Shown: positions 26,226 to 34,820 of the stretch, in pieces | Layout of the letters: every line of letters begins with the position of its first letter | Numbering within the stretch: position 1 is the first letter of the stretch | Assembly: GCA_030531205.1 (NCBI GenBank) | Contig: JAUNOC010000001.1 | Location: 62,001-126,000 of the forward strand | From: Phascolarctobacterium sp. | Lineage (GTDB): Bacteria; Bacillota; Negativicutes; Acidaminococcales; Acidaminococcaceae | Direction of reading: 5' to 3' | Length of the DNA: 64,000 bases | The notes under the pieces: generated by a model | What the model was told of the DNA's origin: nothing | The model's database searches: none | Seen by the model: only the letters and a program-made list of their open reading frames with translations | Position numbers and translations under genes: made by a program

Positions 26226-26242
26226 TTACCTGTTTCTCTTCT

Positions 26243-26345
26243 TGGCCCCCAGTCAGGGGGGCTGTCAGCGTAGCTGACTGGGGGGTTAATTTACATCTTT
26301 CAACTTTTTCAAACCCCTTCGCCACTTCGTGGCCCTCTTCCCCTT
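26243..26345. repeat. GC-rich palindromic repeat between rimI and tsaD
   Basis: GGCCCCC-AGTCA-GGGGGGC followed by GTCAGC-GTA-GCTGAC and GGGGGG, then a second hairpin-forming stretch (CCCCTTTCAGGGG near 26340). High GC in a moderate-GC region and self-complementary at two levels. Probably an inserted small repeat. Confidence 0.6.
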
Positions 26346-26792
26346 TCAGGGGACGCAAGCCATTATTATTGCGTCTTTCCCCTGCCCGTAATAATTTTTA
26401 CGGACACTAATTTTTTTGAAACCTGCTGATAAATAAGTGGCAAGTGCCGCAACATTGTCATCCCACACTTCCAAACTGACCTGTGTAGCGCCCTTGGTAA
26501 AGCATTGCTTGACTAAGGTGTCAGTCAGCAATTTACCGTAACCGCAACCACGAAATTCTTTAGTAACTGCAACCCGATGAATTTCTGCCTCGCCTGCCAC
26601 TAGCCACACTCCGGCATAGCCAACAACTTTATCACCCATCTGCAAAACTAAATAATTTGCAAATTTATTTTCTGTTTCCGTAGTCAGCATTGCCAAACCC
26701 CAGGCATCGGCAAAACATTCCTGTTCCAAAACCGCCAGTTCCGGCAAGTCCCCTGACTGCAATTCACGAATTACCGGTGCCGTTGTTCCCAC
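26346..26792 (-). CDS. rimI: Ribosomal protein S18 alanine N-acetyltransferase (GNAT)
   Basis: 148 residues. GNAT fold with the acetyl-CoA loop VTKEFRGCGYGKLLTDTL near 75-92 (Q/RxxGxG/A type) and the C-terminal GFKKISVRKNYYGQGKDAIIM, typical of RimI. It overlaps tsaB by 22 bp; the tsaE-tsaB-rimI-tsaD order is a common cluster, which supports the assignment over a generic acetyltransferase. Confidence 0.9.
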   Translation of the reverse strand: MGTTAPVIRELQSGDLPELAVLEQECFADAWGLAMLTTETENKFANYLVLQMGDKVVGYAGVWLVAGEAEIHRVAVTKEFRGCGYGKLLTDTLVKQCFTKGATQVSLEVWDDNVAALATYLSAGFKKISVRKNYYGQGKDAIIMACVP

Positions 26793-27448
26793 AATTCCTC
26801 CGCTTCGGAACGCCGGATATAAAAAGGTTCCAATCCAAAAAAATTCTTATCTTTTTCTTCATCAAAATTCCGTTCTGCAATAGCGCAGAGAGATTTTGCC
26901 AAAGGGCTCCGCAAATCTTCCGTAGCCAACTCTATATGTTCCGGCAAATTCTGCAACGCCCCACATTCCCCTGTAACAATGGCCGGTCTGTCACCAATAC
27001 GCTCCCATAATTTTCCCTGATTGACTATTGCCACCGGTTCCAGACAAACCAGTTCATCCCCCTGCCACTGATATAGTGCCTGATAAAAATTGCCCTTTTG
27101 GGCATCAATCAAAGGGCTGATAATTTTTTTCTCTCCCCGCAAATTATAGGCCAATGCCTCCAGTGTGTTCACCCCATGCAAAAATCTCTTACGGGCATAG
27201 GCAATGGCCTCCGCTGTTGCCAGGCCAATTCTCAATCCCGTAAAAGACCCGGGGCCCATGCTCACTGCCACCATGTCAATATCTTCTTTGGCCACCTGCG
27301 CAGTTTTCAAAAGCCCGTCAATCTCCGGCAACAACCGCCGGGAATGAGCAATGCCGTCCGTACTATTATGTTCCGCCAATACCCTGCCGTCCAAAGTCAG
27401 TGCCACACTGCACACCTTGGTGGCTGTATCAATTCCTAAAATCAACAT
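26771..27448 (-). CDS. tsaB: t6A complex scaffold TsaB (YeaZ)
   Basis: 225 residues, ASKHA fold without the metal site of TsaD. ILGIDTATKVCSVAL at the N-terminus and SMGPGSFTGLRIGLATAEA near 67-85 are the family hallmarks. Binds TsaD to form the t6A synthesis complex. Overlaps tsaE by 20 bp. Confidence 0.94.
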   Translation of the reverse strand: MLILGIDTATKVCSVALTLDGRVLAEHNSTDGIAHSRRLLPEIDGLLKTAQVAKEDIDMVAVSMGPGSFTGLRIGLATAEAIAYARKRFLHGVNTLEALAYNLRGEKKIISPLIDAQKGNFYQALYQWQGDELVCLEPVAIVNQGKLWERIGDRPAIVTGECGALQNLPEHIELATEDLRSPLAKSLCAIAERNFDEEKDKNFFGLEPFYIRRSEAEELWEQRHR

Positions 27449-27893
27449 TTAACTTTTCAACAACTTCCTCATATTCAAATCCCAGAGCCGTTACTTCCGC
27501 CCTTCGTCCCGCGTCCTCACGCAACAACTTGATTAAAATATATTCTTGAGGCATCCTTTCCATAAATAAATCAGCCCATTCAATTACCGTAATTCCCGTA
27601 CCGCCACAATATTCATCAAACCCGATATTGTCCAGTTCCTCATCACTTTTCAAACGGTATAAATCAAAATGACGGATTTCCATATTCCCGTTATACATAT
27701 TCATTAAAGTAAAAGTTGGGCTCACCACTTCCTCCGCATTCACCCCCTGTGCGGTGGCTATGCCTTTGGTCAAAAATGTTTTTCCTGCGCCCAAATCACC
27801 CGTGAGCAAAACAACAGCACCGTTGAAAAGTGCTTTGCCTAATGCCTGTCCAAATTTTTCTGTTGCCTCTGCATTTTCCAAATGAATTATCAT
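27429..27893 (-). CDS. tsaE: t6A complex ATPase TsaE (YjeE)
   Basis: 154 residues. P-loop GDLGAGKTFLTKG (32-44), the SPTFTLMN switch segment, HFDLYRL and the WADLF motif define TsaE, the ATPase that recycles the TsaD-TsaB complex. Start overlaps the GerMN gene stop by 4 bp. Confidence 0.94.
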   Translation of the reverse strand: MIIHLENAEATEKFGQALGKALFNGAVVLLTGDLGAGKTFLTKGIATAQGVNAEEVVSPTFTLMNMYNGNMEIRHFDLYRLKSDEELDNIGFDEYCGGTGITVIEWADLFMERMPQEYILIKLLREDAGRRAEVTALGFEYEEVVEKLNVDFRN

Positions 27894-28423
27894 TTTTGTT
27901 CCGCAGTTGAAGTTGCTTCCGTTGTGGCCGGCACAGACGGAGTCAACAGAGATTCATTCCGTTGCAATGGTTCTTCAATATCCAGAACACCGCAATACAT
28001 AACTTTTTTCTTGCCCTCAATCAAAATCTGCACCGCTTTAATTTCCGGCAATTCCGTCAAAGAATTAACGATAGAACCAATGAACATAGTAGCTTCGTAA
28101 CTGCCCATGGTTTTCTTGGAAACTTCTTTACTAAAATTAACAAAAGCAATACCGTCCTTGACTTCCATGCCCAAAAGTTTGGTGCCATCCGGCAAATAAT
28201 CTTCATAAGCCGTGTCAGAAGCCGGCTTCACATTTATCAAATGATTGATAACATTCTCTGCCAAAGTTTTATCATTATTCTTCATTTGGATTTTTTCCGC
28301 CACCAAAGTTTCCGAGCCGTCCGCCGGAACACGATATACCGTGAATTCTATTTCTTTGGGAGCAAACAAGGCACAGCCCGTCATCAACATACAAACAACT
28401 ATTAACGCCAGTGCTTTTTTCAT
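27890..28423 (-). CDS. GerMN-domain lipoprotein
   Basis: 177 residues. A lipoprotein signal (MLMTGC, lipid Cys at 17) followed by one GerMN domain at about 30-150: FTVYRVPADG, LPDGTKLLGMEVKDGIAFVNFSKE and a conserved LTELPEIKAVQILIEG. GerMN domains occur in spore germination GerM and in LpqB-type proteins; in this position it is likely an envelope protein working with the amidase upstream. C-terminal 25 residues are a Thr/Ala/Ser-rich tail. Overlaps tsaE by 4 bp. Confidence 0.83.
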   Translation of the reverse strand: MKKALALIVVCMLMTGCALFAPKEIEFTVYRVPADGSETLVAEKIQMKNNDKTLAENVINHLINVKPASDTAYEDYLPDGTKLLGMEVKDGIAFVNFSKEVSKKTMGSYEATMFIGSIVNSLTELPEIKAVQILIEGKKKVMYCGVLDIEEPLQRNESLLTPSVPATTEATSTAEQK

Positions 28424-28637
28424 TTTGTGACCTCACTTTCTATAATACAAATGCCGTACTTTTCCCCACACCCCTGCCCCTCTCCCCAGGGAGAGGGTTG
28501 CTTTCACCCTATTTTAAATTTCCTGCTCTAATCACAGGAACTCTTTACCATCATTCTTAATTCTGCATTCTAAATTCTTAATTATAATCGCAGGGACATC
28601 TTGCCATAATTACGCATTGCCCATTACGCATTACGCA
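28424..28637. repeat. Two direct copies of the intergenic repeat core
   Basis: AATCACAGGAACTCTTTACC near 28519 and AATCGCAGGGACATCTTGCC near 28583, with AT-rich tails and a GC-rich hairpin (CCCTCTCCCC/GAGAGGG) near 28472-28498. Separates the AMIN amidase from the GerMN/tsa genes. Confidence 0.6.
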
Positions 28638-30194
28638 TTACTTGAAGTAATCCTTAATCCCGTCCGCCACCAGCCCCATTGCCTTGTTTTGGAACCAGTT
28701 GCCGGAAATGGTTTTTTCCTCTTTCTTATTCGTAATAAAGCCCAATTCCATTAACACCGCCGGCATATAGCAACGCTTAATAACATAGAAGTTTGCCTCT
28801 CTTGCCCCCATATCATTGAGTTTGAAGTTGGTGGTCAGTTGCTTATGAATACATTTTGCCAACTTGGTGTCATAATTGGTTTTGGGATAATAATAGGTGC
28901 TAATACCGCTTGCCTTCTTATTTACACTGGCATTGATGTGCAAACTGATGAACAAATCCGATGCCTTTTTTTCTGCCACATTCACCCGTGCCTGCAATTC
29001 CACTTCATCATCCGCATACGCCTTCGCCACATCAGTGTCCCCACTACGGGTTAAATATACTACTGCTCCCATCTTTTCTAAATCTGCTTTTAATTTTTTC
29101 GCCATTGCGAGAGTAATGGTTTTTTCATAAGTACCTTTATCACTCACCGCCCCGGGGTCACTGCCACCGTGTCCCGGGTCAATGGTGATGATCTTACCTT
29201 TAATGCCGCCTTTGGTGCGATATTCGCCCTTTTTATTTTTCTTCGCAGGTTTAACTTTTTCCTGTGGCTCCGCCTTGGCGGTTCCTTTTGCCGCTGAAGA
29301 AATAATCTGTACTACCGGCGAAGAACCTTTGCTGCTGGTTACCGCAGTTTTTGCTTTCTCCACTGCTTTTTCTGCAACCTTTTCCACTACCTTGTGTGCC
29401 GCTTGCTTAACTTGTGGCGGCACTTCTGTTTTTCCCGTATTCACGGGGGCGCTATCAGTTATAACTGGTGCAGATTTAACCCCCTTAACCCTGTTCAAGA
29501 TTTCCGCCACTTCTTCCCTGCCCTTATCAATGGCCTGTTGTTGTGCCGCACTTCTGTTGGTGGGACTGTTCCCCACCACGGGTGTCCCGCTTGTTAAAGG
29601 TGGTCTTGAAGTAGTGGCAGGCGCGGAAGAACGCACACTGACCGTTGGTGCAGAGGTTGTTGTTTTAGAAACAACGGGTGTACTGCTTGCCGCTGTGCCG
29701 GGTGCCATACTTGATGCAGTTGCCACGCTAACTGTTGTCGCCGCCGTACTGGCAACTGTGGTAGAAGACGAGAATTCCGAACTTTTGGGAGCCGCCGCTA
29801 ACACCGCCGGTTTTTTCGCAATATCAAAAACAATTCTGCTGGGTCTTTTGGTTACAGGGTCTTGCTTCAAAGTGAACGCTTTGACATCCTCTTTGACCAA
29901 TTCCTGAACCAATGGCAAACGCAATACGGTTTTCCCATCCACCGCATGAACATACATACTTTTGGCATATTCACTTCTGATGGCATCTGTCTTTTCCGCC
30001 TTTTCAAAAGCAGTGTCCACCGTTATGGTAAGCGTTTGCTTTTCAACAGCAAAATCAAAATTTGCCGGCTCCGTCAAGTCAAAAACCAGACGCAAAACTT
30101 TGTTCACATCCTCACCCCACTTAACGTCCGTAACGCTGGCAAACACTATATTTGGCAACAATGCCAAAATTACTGCTAACAAAAACTTTTTCAT
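28638..30194 (-). CDS. N-acetylmuramoyl-L-alanine amidase with AMIN domain
   Basis: 518 residues: signal peptide 1-19, AMIN domain about 22-125 for septal or envelope targeting, a long low-complexity Ser/Thr/Ala/Pro/Val linker about 135-330, and a zinc Amidase_3 domain about 335-518. Zinc and catalytic landmarks: IDPGHGGSDPGA (first His and later Glu), FISLHINAS with the second His, and a C-terminal MELGFITN segment carrying the catalytic Glu. Cleaves the amide between MurNAc and the stem peptide during cell separation. The AMIN-linker layout is common in Negativicutes with outer membranes. It follows nnr by 6 bp. Confidence 0.9.
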   Translation of the reverse strand: MKKFLLAVILALLPNIVFASVTDVKWGEDVNKVLRLVFDLTEPANFDFAVEKQTLTITVDTAFEKAEKTDAIRSEYAKSMYVHAVDGKTVLRLPLVQELVKEDVKAFTLKQDPVTKRPSRIVFDIAKKPAVLAAAPKSSEFSSSTTVASTAATTVSVATASSMAPGTAASSTPVVSKTTTSAPTVSVRSSAPATTSRPPLTSGTPVVGNSPTNRSAAQQQAIDKGREEVAEILNRVKGVKSAPVITDSAPVNTGKTEVPPQVKQAAHKVVEKVAEKAVEKAKTAVTSSKGSSPVVQIISSAAKGTAKAEPQEKVKPAKKNKKGEYRTKGGIKGKIITIDPGHGGSDPGAVSDKGTYEKTITLAMAKKLKADLEKMGAVVYLTRSGDTDVAKAYADDEVELQARVNVAEKKASDLFISLHINASVNKKASGISTYYYPKTNYDTKLAKCIHKQLTTNFKLNDMGAREANFYVIKRCYMPAVLMELGFITNKKEEKTISGNWFQNKAMGLVADGIKDYFK

Positions 30195-30200
30195 AAATTT

Positions 30201-31766
30201 TTATCCAATCGTTTTAATGGCATAGTTGTTAAATTTATTTTCTTCATCATCAGCATATACTTCCTGCCACGCAAATGGCAAATTTTGCGCAATCTCTCCT
30301 GCCGCCAAACCGGGTGCGCCACTAGTCGCCAAGGTTCCTGCCACGCCATGCAAATATGCTCCGCAAATGGCTGCCGTATCCGGTTCCAAACCCTGTGCTA
30401 CAAGTCCTGCAATTACACCTGTCAGCACATCACCACTGCCGCCGGTTGCCATAGCACTGGTGCCGGAATTAACTAAATAAGCCACACCGCTTGGCAATGC
30501 CACAATGGTGGGAGCGCCTTTCAAAAGCAAAACCACATTCCATTTTTTAGCGTACTTTATCGCTAAAGCCAATCTGTCGGCATTAATATCTTCCACATCC
30601 AAACCCGTCAGACGGCTGAACTCCCCTGCATGAGGCGTGAGTATTTTGGCTACCGTGTTTTCCGTCAGCACTTTCAAATTATCTTTCAAAGCCGTCAAAG
30701 CATCCGCATCAATAACCAAAGGCACTTGACTCGTACGGACAATTTCTTGAACTGCTTTTACAGTACCTTCACTCTTGCCCAGTCCCGGTCCTATGGCAAG
30801 AACATCCCCGCCAAAACTCAAAACCTCTTGTACTGCTGTTTCTGCCAGTCCCTGCTCATCCTCCGGCAAAGCATGTACCATTTCTTCATCTAATTTCATT
30901 GCCAAAATAGCACTGGCGGACTCCGGTGTAAGCAAACTTACCAATCCTGCCCCCGCCTTTACTGCACCTTTCGTAGCCAAAGCCGCCGCCCCGACAAATC
31001 CCTTAGAGCCGGCCACTACTGTCACCTTGCCATTATCTCCCTTGTGGGCATCCGCATCCCGCACAGGAAGCAAATTTCGCACCATTTCTTTGTCAACCAA
31101 ATAATAAGGGCTCACATCCCTTGCCAAAAGTTTTTCCGGAAAACCAATATCTGCCACGAAAAGTTTTCCCACATTTTCTCTGGCAGGATAAAGCAACATT
31201 CCCACTTTCACTCTTGCCAAAGTGACCGTAGCCATCGCCTTGACAGCATGCTCTGCCACCATGCCATTATCCGCATTAACACCAGTGGGAATATCTACAC
31301 TGAGAATCGGGCATTTTGCGCCATTCATCAAATCACAAATCTTTGCCATATCCTCTTCCAGTTCCCCTGCAAAACCCGTTCCCAGCAAAGCATCTATTAC
31401 CAAATCTGCTTTCGCAATACTCATTTTCAAATAATCCAAGTCCGCCTGAGTACGCAAATTTTGCACTTCCACGCCACTGTCCGTAAGCATATTATATTCC
31501 GTCATGGCCTCGTTGCGGCTCATCCCCATGCCAAAACACTGTACCTTTTTACCGGCAGCGTTCAGCCAACGGGCAGCACAGAAACCATCACCACCATTGT
31601 TACCCTTGCCAGCCACAATTACTACTCTCTGCTTCTGTTCCAACAAAGAAAGGGCCACATCGCTGATCGCTTTCCCTGCATGCTCCATAGGAATAATCTC
31701 TGGCACACCCTGATTGGTCAGTTCCTCATCCATATTCCGCATTGTTTCCACGTCTGTCAGTTTCAT
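30201..31766 (-). CDS. nnr: Bifunctional NAD(P)HX epimerase/dehydratase
   Basis: 521 residues, fusion of a YjeF_N epimerase (1-215; AGKGNNGGDGFCAARWL) and an ADP/ATP-dependent YjeF_C dehydratase (about 225-510; KGDNGKVTVVAGS, LTPHAGEFSRL and the nucleotide loop ATGGSGDVLTGVIAGL). Repairs damaged hydrated NADH/NADPH. Adjacent to acpS, a very common pairing. One base after acpS. Confidence 0.93.
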   Translation of the reverse strand: MKLTDVETMRNMDEELTNQGVPEIIPMEHAGKAISDVALSLLEQKQRVVIVAGKGNNGGDGFCAARWLNAAGKKVQCFGMGMSRNEAMTEYNMLTDSGVEVQNLRTQADLDYLKMSIAKADLVIDALLGTGFAGELEEDMAKICDLMNGAKCPILSVDIPTGVNADNGMVAEHAVKAMATVTLARVKVGMLLYPARENVGKLFVADIGFPEKLLARDVSPYYLVDKEMVRNLLPVRDADAHKGDNGKVTVVAGSKGFVGAAALATKGAVKAGAGLVSLLTPESASAILAMKLDEEMVHALPEDEQGLAETAVQEVLSFGGDVLAIGPGLGKSEGTVKAVQEIVRTSQVPLVIDADALTALKDNLKVLTENTVAKILTPHAGEFSRLTGLDVEDINADRLALAIKYAKKWNVVLLLKGAPTIVALPSGVAYLVNSGTSAMATGGSGDVLTGVIAGLVAQGLEPDTAAICGAYLHGVAGTLATSGAPGLAAGEIAQNLPFAWQEVYADDEENKFNNYAIKTIG

Positions 31767-31767
31767 C

Positions 31768-32139
31768 TTAACCCTCCATTACCACCATCGCCAGGGCCTG
31801 TCCTCCCTCATGGCTCAAACTTAACTGTATGTTTTTTATTTCTTTATTGTCTGCTATTTTTTTTATCTCACCATGCAACAAAATACCGGGCTGTCCCAAA
31901 TCATCTTGTATCACTTCCACATCCGTCAGTTTACCATTTCGTAATCCTGTTCCCAATGCTTTCAGCACCGCCTCTTTTGCCGCAAAACGGGCGGACAATG
32001 AAGCAATTTTTTGCATACCCCTGCTCTCACAATATGCAATTTCCTTTTCTGTAAAAACCCTTGTCAAAAAGCCGGTCTGTTGTACCGCCTTTTCCATACG
32101 GGCAACAGTTACCAAATCACAGCCCACACCTTTTACCAT
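31768..32139 (-). CDS. acpS: Holo-[acyl-carrier-protein] synthase
   Basis: 123 residues. Transfers phosphopantetheine from CoA to acyl carrier protein. GVGCDLVTVARME at the N-terminus (Asp for Mg2+), FTEKEIAYC and SLSARFAAKEAVLKALGTG with the catalytic Glu are all present. Third gene in CYTH-acpS-nnr-amidase with gaps of 1-6 bp. Confidence 0.94.
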   Translation of the reverse strand: MVKGVGCDLVTVARMEKAVQQTGFLTRVFTEKEIAYCESRGMQKIASLSARFAAKEAVLKALGTGLRNGKLTDVEVIQDDLGQPGILLHGEIKKIADNKEIKNIQLSLSHEGGQALAMVVMEG

Positions 32140-32142
32140 ATC

Positions 32143-32712
32143 TTACCTCAACAACGCTATACCTCTGGCATATTTGCTTTTTTCTTCTTCTTGAAAATCA
32201 GCCACCTGATGCAATGCCTGACGCAAATTTTCCAAATCCTCTACGCCACCTGCTTTTACTTCAAACTCCACTTCGTCAATGGCTTCTGTTTTGCCATTCA
32301 CTGCCACAATTTTGCCCCTGTCAATAGCCATTTCAAAAAGGGCTTGTTTGTATTTTAAGTAATATGCCTTACGGGTTACCTCTGTCCTAAATATTTCCTG
32401 CACATTAGGTAACTTGGGCAACGGATTTTTCTGTGGCTCATTGATTTCTTCACGCTCCGCCACCCCGCCATTCTTGGCAACAGTCCTCTTGGTGGTACTC
32501 TCAAATTCCTTATGCCCGTCTGCAAAAAGCGTAGTCCGCACCCGATAAACAGAGCCCTTTTGCTGCAATGCAAAATCGTGAGTATCGTAATACACACTTG
32601 TCAACTGCAAGACCTGCTCCGAACCCTTTTGCACCCGTTCCATAAAAAACTTACTTTGCAAAAATTTATCTAATTCACTCTCTGTAAAAATTGTCTTTAA
32701 TTCAATTTCCAT
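32143..32712 (-). CDS. CYTH-domain (triphosphate tunnel) protein
   Basis: 189 residues from the ATG at 32712, so that the protein begins MEIELK, the ExExK signature of CYTH phosphatases/cyclases. Later alternating charged strands (YRVRTTLFADGHKEFE, RKAYYLKYKQALFEMAIDRGKIV, VEFEVKAGG) form the tunnel. Members hydrolyse inorganic triphosphate or thiamine triphosphate, or make cAMP; which applies is unknown. First gene of the acpS operon. Confidence 0.85.
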   Translation of the reverse strand: MEIELKTIFTESELDKFLQSKFFMERVQKGSEQVLQLTSVYYDTHDFALQQKGSVYRVRTTLFADGHKEFESTTKRTVAKNGGVAEREEINEPQKNPLPKLPNVQEIFRTEVTRKAYYLKYKQALFEMAIDRGKIVAVNGKTEAIDEVEFEVKAGGVEDLENLRQALHQVADFQEEEKSKYARGIALLR

Positions 32713-32756
32713 AATCAAACACACCTGACCCTTGTAATTAGTAATTACGAATTAAG

Positions 32757-33014
32757 AATGCATAATGATGGTAATATGTTCCGTTGATTATATAGCAAAT
32801 TACAGGAACGTGATATGCCCCCGCCCTTGCGGGGGCTGGCGCCTATGGGAGCATGGAAAGGCGACTGGGGGTGCGGATTACGCAGAAAACTTTGTCGCAA
32901 CCTACCAACATTGTGCAAAGCCATGCTTTGCCCGGGTGCGGAACCTTGCCTACGGCAAGAACCCGTCCCTCTACAAATCTTCCCTGCTCTAATCACAGGA
33001 ACTTTTTACCATAT
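32757..33014. repeat. MITE-like element with inverted ends and an internal stem-loop module
   Basis: Left end TGATGGTAATATGTTCC (about 32765) inverts against the right end ATCACAGGAACTTTTTACCA (about 32992-33011). Inside at 32818-32880 lies a module of GC hairpin (CCCCCGCC/GGGGG), a GGCGCC...AGGCGAC stem-loop, and GGGGGTGCGGATTACGCAG, shared with other copies in the window. No gene is seen in this 600-bp gap. Confidence 0.7.
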
Positions 33015-33064
33015 TTGTCCTTTATTCTTTGTTCTTTGACATTTATTCCAGAGAAAGAGTCAGC

Positions 33065-33240
33065 GTAATTGCTCACCCCACCACCGTCATTCTATGTTCC
33101 TTTAGACGGTCCCCCGCCCCTTTATGGGCGGACGAGAGTTTGCAAAACCCCGCACGCCTGAAACCCAATTATAATCACAGGAACATCCTACCACAATTAC
33201 GCATTTCGAATTACGCATTACGCATTATATTTCCCCTGAT
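33065..33240. repeat. Second repeat copy, inverted module type
   Basis: CACCACCGTC-TTCTATGTTCC-GACGGTCCCCC followed by a GCCCC/GGGCG hairpin and then the core AATCACAGGAACATCCTACC near 33173. Same organisation as the right end of the DUF559 elements but without the gene. Confidence 0.65.
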
Positions 33241-33347
33241 ACCTGATACCTGATACCTAATCTCTCATATATTATATAGCAATACTATTTGACATTCAAC
33301 GATAAATTTTATAGAATTATACAAATACAAAAAAGGAGATGAAAACT

Positions 33348-33905
33348 ATGTTATTCCCATTTGAGAAAAATTTACCAAAAGTAAGTCCCAAGGCCTACTG
33401 CTTCAATACCGCCACTTTGCTTGGCAAGGTAGAAATTGATGACTATGCCAGCGTTTGGCCCAATGTAACCATCCGTGGTGATGTGAATTACATTAAGGTC
33501 GGCAAATATTCTAATATTCAAGATAACTCTGTACTTCACGTAGCTGACAATTTCCCCTGTATCGTAGGGGACTATGTAACCGTAGGCCACTGTGCTTTGT
33601 TGCACGCCTGCACTGTGGAAGACCATGTTTTGATTGGCATGCACAGCACAGTTTTGGACGGTGCCGTAATCGGACGTGGCAGTATTGTTGCTGCCGGTGC
33701 GGTTGTTACCAAAAATACCGTTGTGCCGCCCTTCAGTTTGGTAGCCGGCATTCCTGCCAAAATTATTAAAAAATTGGACGAGAGCAATTTGGAGAACATC
33801 CACAATCAAGCGGTAAAATACAAATACCTCTGGGCAACCCGCTATGGCATCATCAACCCCGAATTGGATGACGGTGTGAATTATGACGGCGGTAAAATAG
33901 TGTAA
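33348..33905 (+). CDS. Gamma-carbonic anhydrase/LbetaH family protein
   Basis: 185 residues from the second ATG (33348); the ATG at 33339 directly abuts GGAG and is too close. A left-handed beta-helix of hexapeptide repeats, with the three metal His positions of gamma-carbonic anhydrases apparent ([27 protein letters not shown]). Related to YrdA/PaaY/CaiE, many of which are active zinc enzymes. Monocistronic, ahead of a tRNA cluster. Confidence 0.85.
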   Translation: MLFPFEKNLPKVSPKAYCFNTATLLGKVEIDDYASVWPNVTIRGDVNYIKVGKYSNIQDNSVLHVADNFPCIVGDYVTVGHCALLHACTVEDHVLIGMHSTVLDGAVIGRGSIVAAGAVVTKNTVVPPFSLVAGIPAKIIKKLDESNLENIHNQAVKYKYLWATRYGIINPELDDGVNYDGGKIV

Positions 33906-33928
33906 TAGAAAAAATCTTAAAAAAATGC

Positions 33929-33957
33929 TTGCAAAATTTCTGACTTTTGTATATCAT
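33929..33957 (+). promoter_or_regulatory. Promoter of the tRNA cluster
   Basis: TTGCAA at 33929-33934, 17-base spacer, TATCAT at 33952-33957; tRNA-Lys begins 20 bp downstream. Confidence 0.6.
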
Positions 33958-33976
33958 ATTTAGGCAACATATTTAT

Positions 33977-34052
33977 GGTCCATTAGCTCAGCTGGTAGAG
34001 CACCTGACTCTTAATCAGGGTGTCGAAGGTTCGATCCCTTCATGGATCACCA
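33977..34052 (+). tRNA. tRNA-Lys (anticodon CTT), CCA encoded
   Basis: Acceptor GGTCCAT/ATGGATC, anticodon arm CCTGA-CTCTTAA-TCAGG, T loop TTCGATC and encoded ACCA. Confidence 0.95.
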
Positions 34053-34056
34053 ATGT

Positions 34057-34131
34057 GGCCGGTTGGTCAAGAGGTTAAGACATCGCCCTTTCACGGCGGT
34101 ATCGCGGGTTCGATTCCCGCACCGGTCACCA
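34057..34131 (+). tRNA. tRNA-Glu (anticodon TTC), CCA encoded
   Basis: Acceptor GGCCGGT/ACCGGTC, anticodon loop CTTTCAC, T arm GCGGG-TTCGATT-CCCGC and encoded ACCA; 4 bp after tRNA-Lys. Confidence 0.95.
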
Positions 34132-34143
34132 TTTTTATTTTTT

Positions 34144-34219
34144 GGGCGCTTAGCTCAGCTGGGAGAGCGTCTGCCCTACAAGCAGAATGTCAGCGGTTCG
34201 ATCCCGTTAGCGCCCACCA
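34144..34219 (+). tRNA. tRNA-Val (anticodon TAC), CCA encoded
   Basis: Acceptor GGGCGCT/AGCGCCC, anticodon loop CCTACAA in a TCTGC/GCAGA stem, encoded ACCA. Confidence 0.95.
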
Positions 34220-34224
34220 ATTAA

Positions 34225-34250
34225 AAGGCACCCGTCAGGGTGCCTTATTT
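34225..34250 (+). terminator. Intrinsic terminator of the tRNA cluster
   Basis: AAGGCACCC-GTCA-GGGTGCCTT then ATTTTTT. Confidence 0.85.
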
Positions 34251-34264
34251 TTTCGGAGGTTGTT

Positions 34265-34459
34265 ATGCTTATGAATGGAGAAATGCCCTGGACCCGTATT
34301 GTCATCTGGTCTTTGATGGCCCTCTATTTTGGCAGAGGAATTTATATTAACTTCAAAAACAAAGAATGGGGATACTTTTTAGGCAGCATTTGGATTTGCT
34401 GTTTTGGCATCTATGCCGTACTCATGGAGTTCGGATTAGTACCGTCATTTTGGGATTAG
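34265..34459 (+). CDS. Small hypothetical membrane protein
   Basis: 64 residues with two hydrophobic segments (about 11-26 and 36-58) joined by a basic loop (NFKNKEW). GGAGGT precedes the ATG at 34265 by 5 bases; a second ATG two codons on is also possible. Not recognised. The ribosome site and composition support a real gene, though it sits right after the tRNA terminator without a visible promoter. Confidence 0.5.
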   Translation: MLMNGEMPWTRIVIWSLMALYFGRGIYINFKNKEWGYFLGSIWICCFGIYAVLMEFGLVPSFWD

Positions 34460-34528
34460 AATTAAAAAATCTAATTACTGGAACATCTTACCATAATTTT
34501 TCATTTTTAACTTTTAACTTTTAATTAT
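34459..34528. repeat. Single-ended copy of the intergenic repeat
   Basis: AATTACTGGAACATCTTACC near 34471-34490 with the AT-rich tail but no convincing left end. Confidence 0.5.
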
Positions 34529-34530
34529 AA

Positions 34531-34560
34531 AAAAATCCCGCCGTCAGGCGGGATTTTTTA
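34531..34560. terminator. Bidirectional intrinsic terminator after rpsR
   Basis: AAAAATCCCGCC-GTCA-GGCGGGATTTTT, 12-bp stem, between convergent genes. Confidence 0.88.
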
Positions 34561-34563
34561 TTT

Positions 34564-34800
34564 TTATTCTCCATCATAGGGCATCAACGCTACACAACGG
34601 GCTCTTTTAATCGCCAGCGTCAAATCACGTTGATGAGCAGCACAGCAACCGGTAACACGGCGGGGCAGAATCTTGCCACGCTCGCTAACATACTGATGCA
34701 AGCATGCTACATCCTTGTAGTCAATTTCGCTTACTTTATCGGCACAGAATTGGCAAACCTTGCGACGGGGTCTGCGGCCGGGTTGTTTAAATTCACTCAT
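34564..34800 (-). CDS. rpsR: 30S ribosomal protein bS18, zinc-binding type
   Basis: 78 residues. Basic start [12 protein letters not shown], then [39 protein letters not shown], the full bS18 pattern. Four Cys (CxxC, C, CC) indicate the zinc-binding form. Its alanine N-terminus would be the RimI substrate in relatives; here Ser follows Met. Last gene of rpsF-ssb-rpsR. Confidence 0.96.
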   Translation of the reverse strand: MSEFKQPGRRPRRKVCQFCADKVSEIDYKDVACLHQYVSERGKILPRRVTGCCAAHQRDLTLAIKRARCVALMPYDGE

Positions 34801-34820
34801 TCTTGTAACCTCCGCTTAAA

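Noticed and set aside
29182-29907. 241-codon hydrophobic plus-strand frame
   Set aside because: Antisense to the Ala/Ser/Thr/Val-rich linker of the AMIN amidase; the apparent membrane helices are a by-product of that composition.
31044-32054. 336-codon plus-strand frame
   Set aside because: Antisense to nnr and acpS, both certain genes; composition and lack of a ribosome site mark it as a shadow.
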